The translations under genes were made by a program, and so were the position numbers. The notes beneath the pieces are model-generated. The model saw only the letters and a program-made list of their open reading frames with translations, did no database searches and was not told where the DNA came from. A stretch of 64,000 bases of DNA. It comes from Allobosea sp. (GTDB lineage: Bacteria > Pseudomonadota > Alphaproteobacteria > Rhizobiales > Beijerinckiaceae). Positions within the stretch are counted from its first letter, which is position 1. Every line of letters starts with the position of its first letter. Positions 63,411 through 64,000 of this stretch are shown piece after piece. The stretch is from NCBI RefSeq assembly GCF_030695125.1, contig NZ_JAUYTP010000016.1, forward strand, positions 1 to 64,000, given 5' to 3'.

Positions 63411-64000
63411 ATGACCCTCACCGCCGACGCCAATGGCGTCTTCCCGATCGCGCCGACCGCGTTCAACCCCGACGGCTCGGTCGACTGGGCCTCCACCGAG
63501 AAGCTTTTCGCCTTCTATGACGAGATCGGCTCTGACGGCACGACCGTGCTCGGCATCATGGGCGAGGCGCCCAAGCTGGAGCCGGAGGAATCGCTTCGCA
63601 TTGTCAAGACGGCGGTGGCCGGCATGCCGGGCAAGCCCGTGATCGTCGGCGTCTCGGCACCGGGCTTTGCCGCCATGCGCAGCCTCGCCCGCCAGTCGAT
63701 GGAGCTGGGCGCGGCGGCCGTCATGATCGCGCCGCCGCCTTCGCTGCGCACCGACGACCAGATCACCGGCTATTACGCCCAGGCGGTCGAGGCGATCGGC
63801 GCCGACATCCCCTTCGTCATCCAGGATTACCCGCTGACGCTGTCGGTGGTGATGACGCCGGCGGTCATCCGCAAGATCGTCACCGACAACCCCTCCTGCG
63901 TCATGCTCAAGCACGAGGACTGGCCGGGGCTGGAAAAGATCTCGGCGCTCCGCAAGTTCCAAGGCGACGGCAGCCTGCGCCCGATCTCGATCCTCACCGG
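63411..64000 (+). CDS. DapA-family aldolase (dihydrodipicolinate synthase family), C-terminus beyond the window
   Basis: The N-terminal 196 residues of a class I aldolase of the DapA family, running past the window edge. The start at 63411 gives the usual N-terminus with FPIAPTAFNPDGSVDW. The phosphate/pyruvate loop is DGTTVLGIMGEAPKL near residue 45. The catalytic Tyr is at about 140 (IQDYPLT) and the Schiff-base Lys at about 167 (VMLKHEDWPG). DapA itself is one option, but family members include 2-keto-3-deoxy acid aldolases and hydratases. The neighbouring FAH-family hydrolase suggests a catabolic, not lysine, role. Confidence 0.88.
   Translation, partial: MTLTADANGVFPIAPTAFNPDGSVDWASTEKLFAFYDEIGSDGTTVLGIMGEAPKLEPEESLRIVKTAVAGMPGKPVIVGVSAPGFAAMRSLARQSMELGAAAVMIAPPPSLRTDDQITGYYAQAVEAIGADIPFVIQDYPLTLSVVMTPAVIRKIVTDNPSCVMLKHEDWPGLEKISALRKFQGDGSLRPISILT

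Overview
The window reads as a stretch of chromosome from a GC-rich alphaproteobacterium, most likely Hyphomicrobiales (Rhizobiales). The evidence is the MltA/Tim44-domain pair, the Tad/Cpa pilus locus in the alphaproteobacterial order, CtrA-like boxes, 5TM-type chemoreceptors and several peptide-type ABC importers. A Bosea-like genus would fit, but the sequence alone does not prove it. I see no rRNA, tRNA, CRISPR array, transposase, integrase or prophage gene.

Left part (1-11.4 kb): the end of an envelope pair (mltA, cut by the window edge, and a Tim44-domain gene). Next comes a leftward peptide-type ABC importer operon with a binding protein and two permeases but no ATPase. It is divergent from an aromatic-acid operon: catI-catJ (3-oxoadipate CoA-transferase) followed by pcaH-pcaG (protocatechuate 3,4-dioxygenase). 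A sugar-kinase pair (dgoK-like plus ribokinase) and a membrane-anchored retropepsin-like protein follow.

Pilus part (11.5-22.8 kb): two TadE/G-like minor pilins and a stand-alone pilus-formation N-terminal domain protein lie leftward. The Flp pilin (57 aa, with a clear terminator), cpaA, cpaB, cpaC, cpaD, cpaE, cpaF, tadB and tadC lie rightward. The TPR lipoprotein TadD, expected beside tadC, is about 20 kb away at 42.5-43.4 kb.

The 22.8-42.4 kb block between tadC and tadD looks like an accessory catabolic island. Its first module is a RuBisCO-like protein, a DUF1537-type acid-sugar kinase, a VOC protein and an orphan TRAP binding protein, divergent from a LacI-type regulator. Its second module has two paralogous peptide-type ABC importer sets that appear to share one ATPase pair. 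It also carries a calcineurin-like phosphoesterase, a TIM-barrel isomerase, an alkaline-phosphatase-superfamily phosphodiesterase and an RpiR/SIS regulator. A near-identical palindromic motif precedes both binding-protein genes. This module is the best candidate here for an undescribed system; import and hydrolysis of a phosphodiester-type sugar compound is my inference.

Right part (42.5-64 kb): tadD, an M17 aminopeptidase, a MarR regulator, a META-domain secreted protein, an NlpC/P60 peptidase and mutS. Then come two tandem paralogous chemoreceptors, a malic enzyme with a phosphotransacetylase-like domain, an SbmA/YddA-like ABC protein with a degenerate Walker A, a small conserved gene, an LPG-synthase-type membrane protein and a Bcr/CflA-type efflux pump. 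The window ends with a GTG-started cold-shock gene, a fumarylacetoacetate-hydrolase-family gene and a DapA-family gene cut by the edge.
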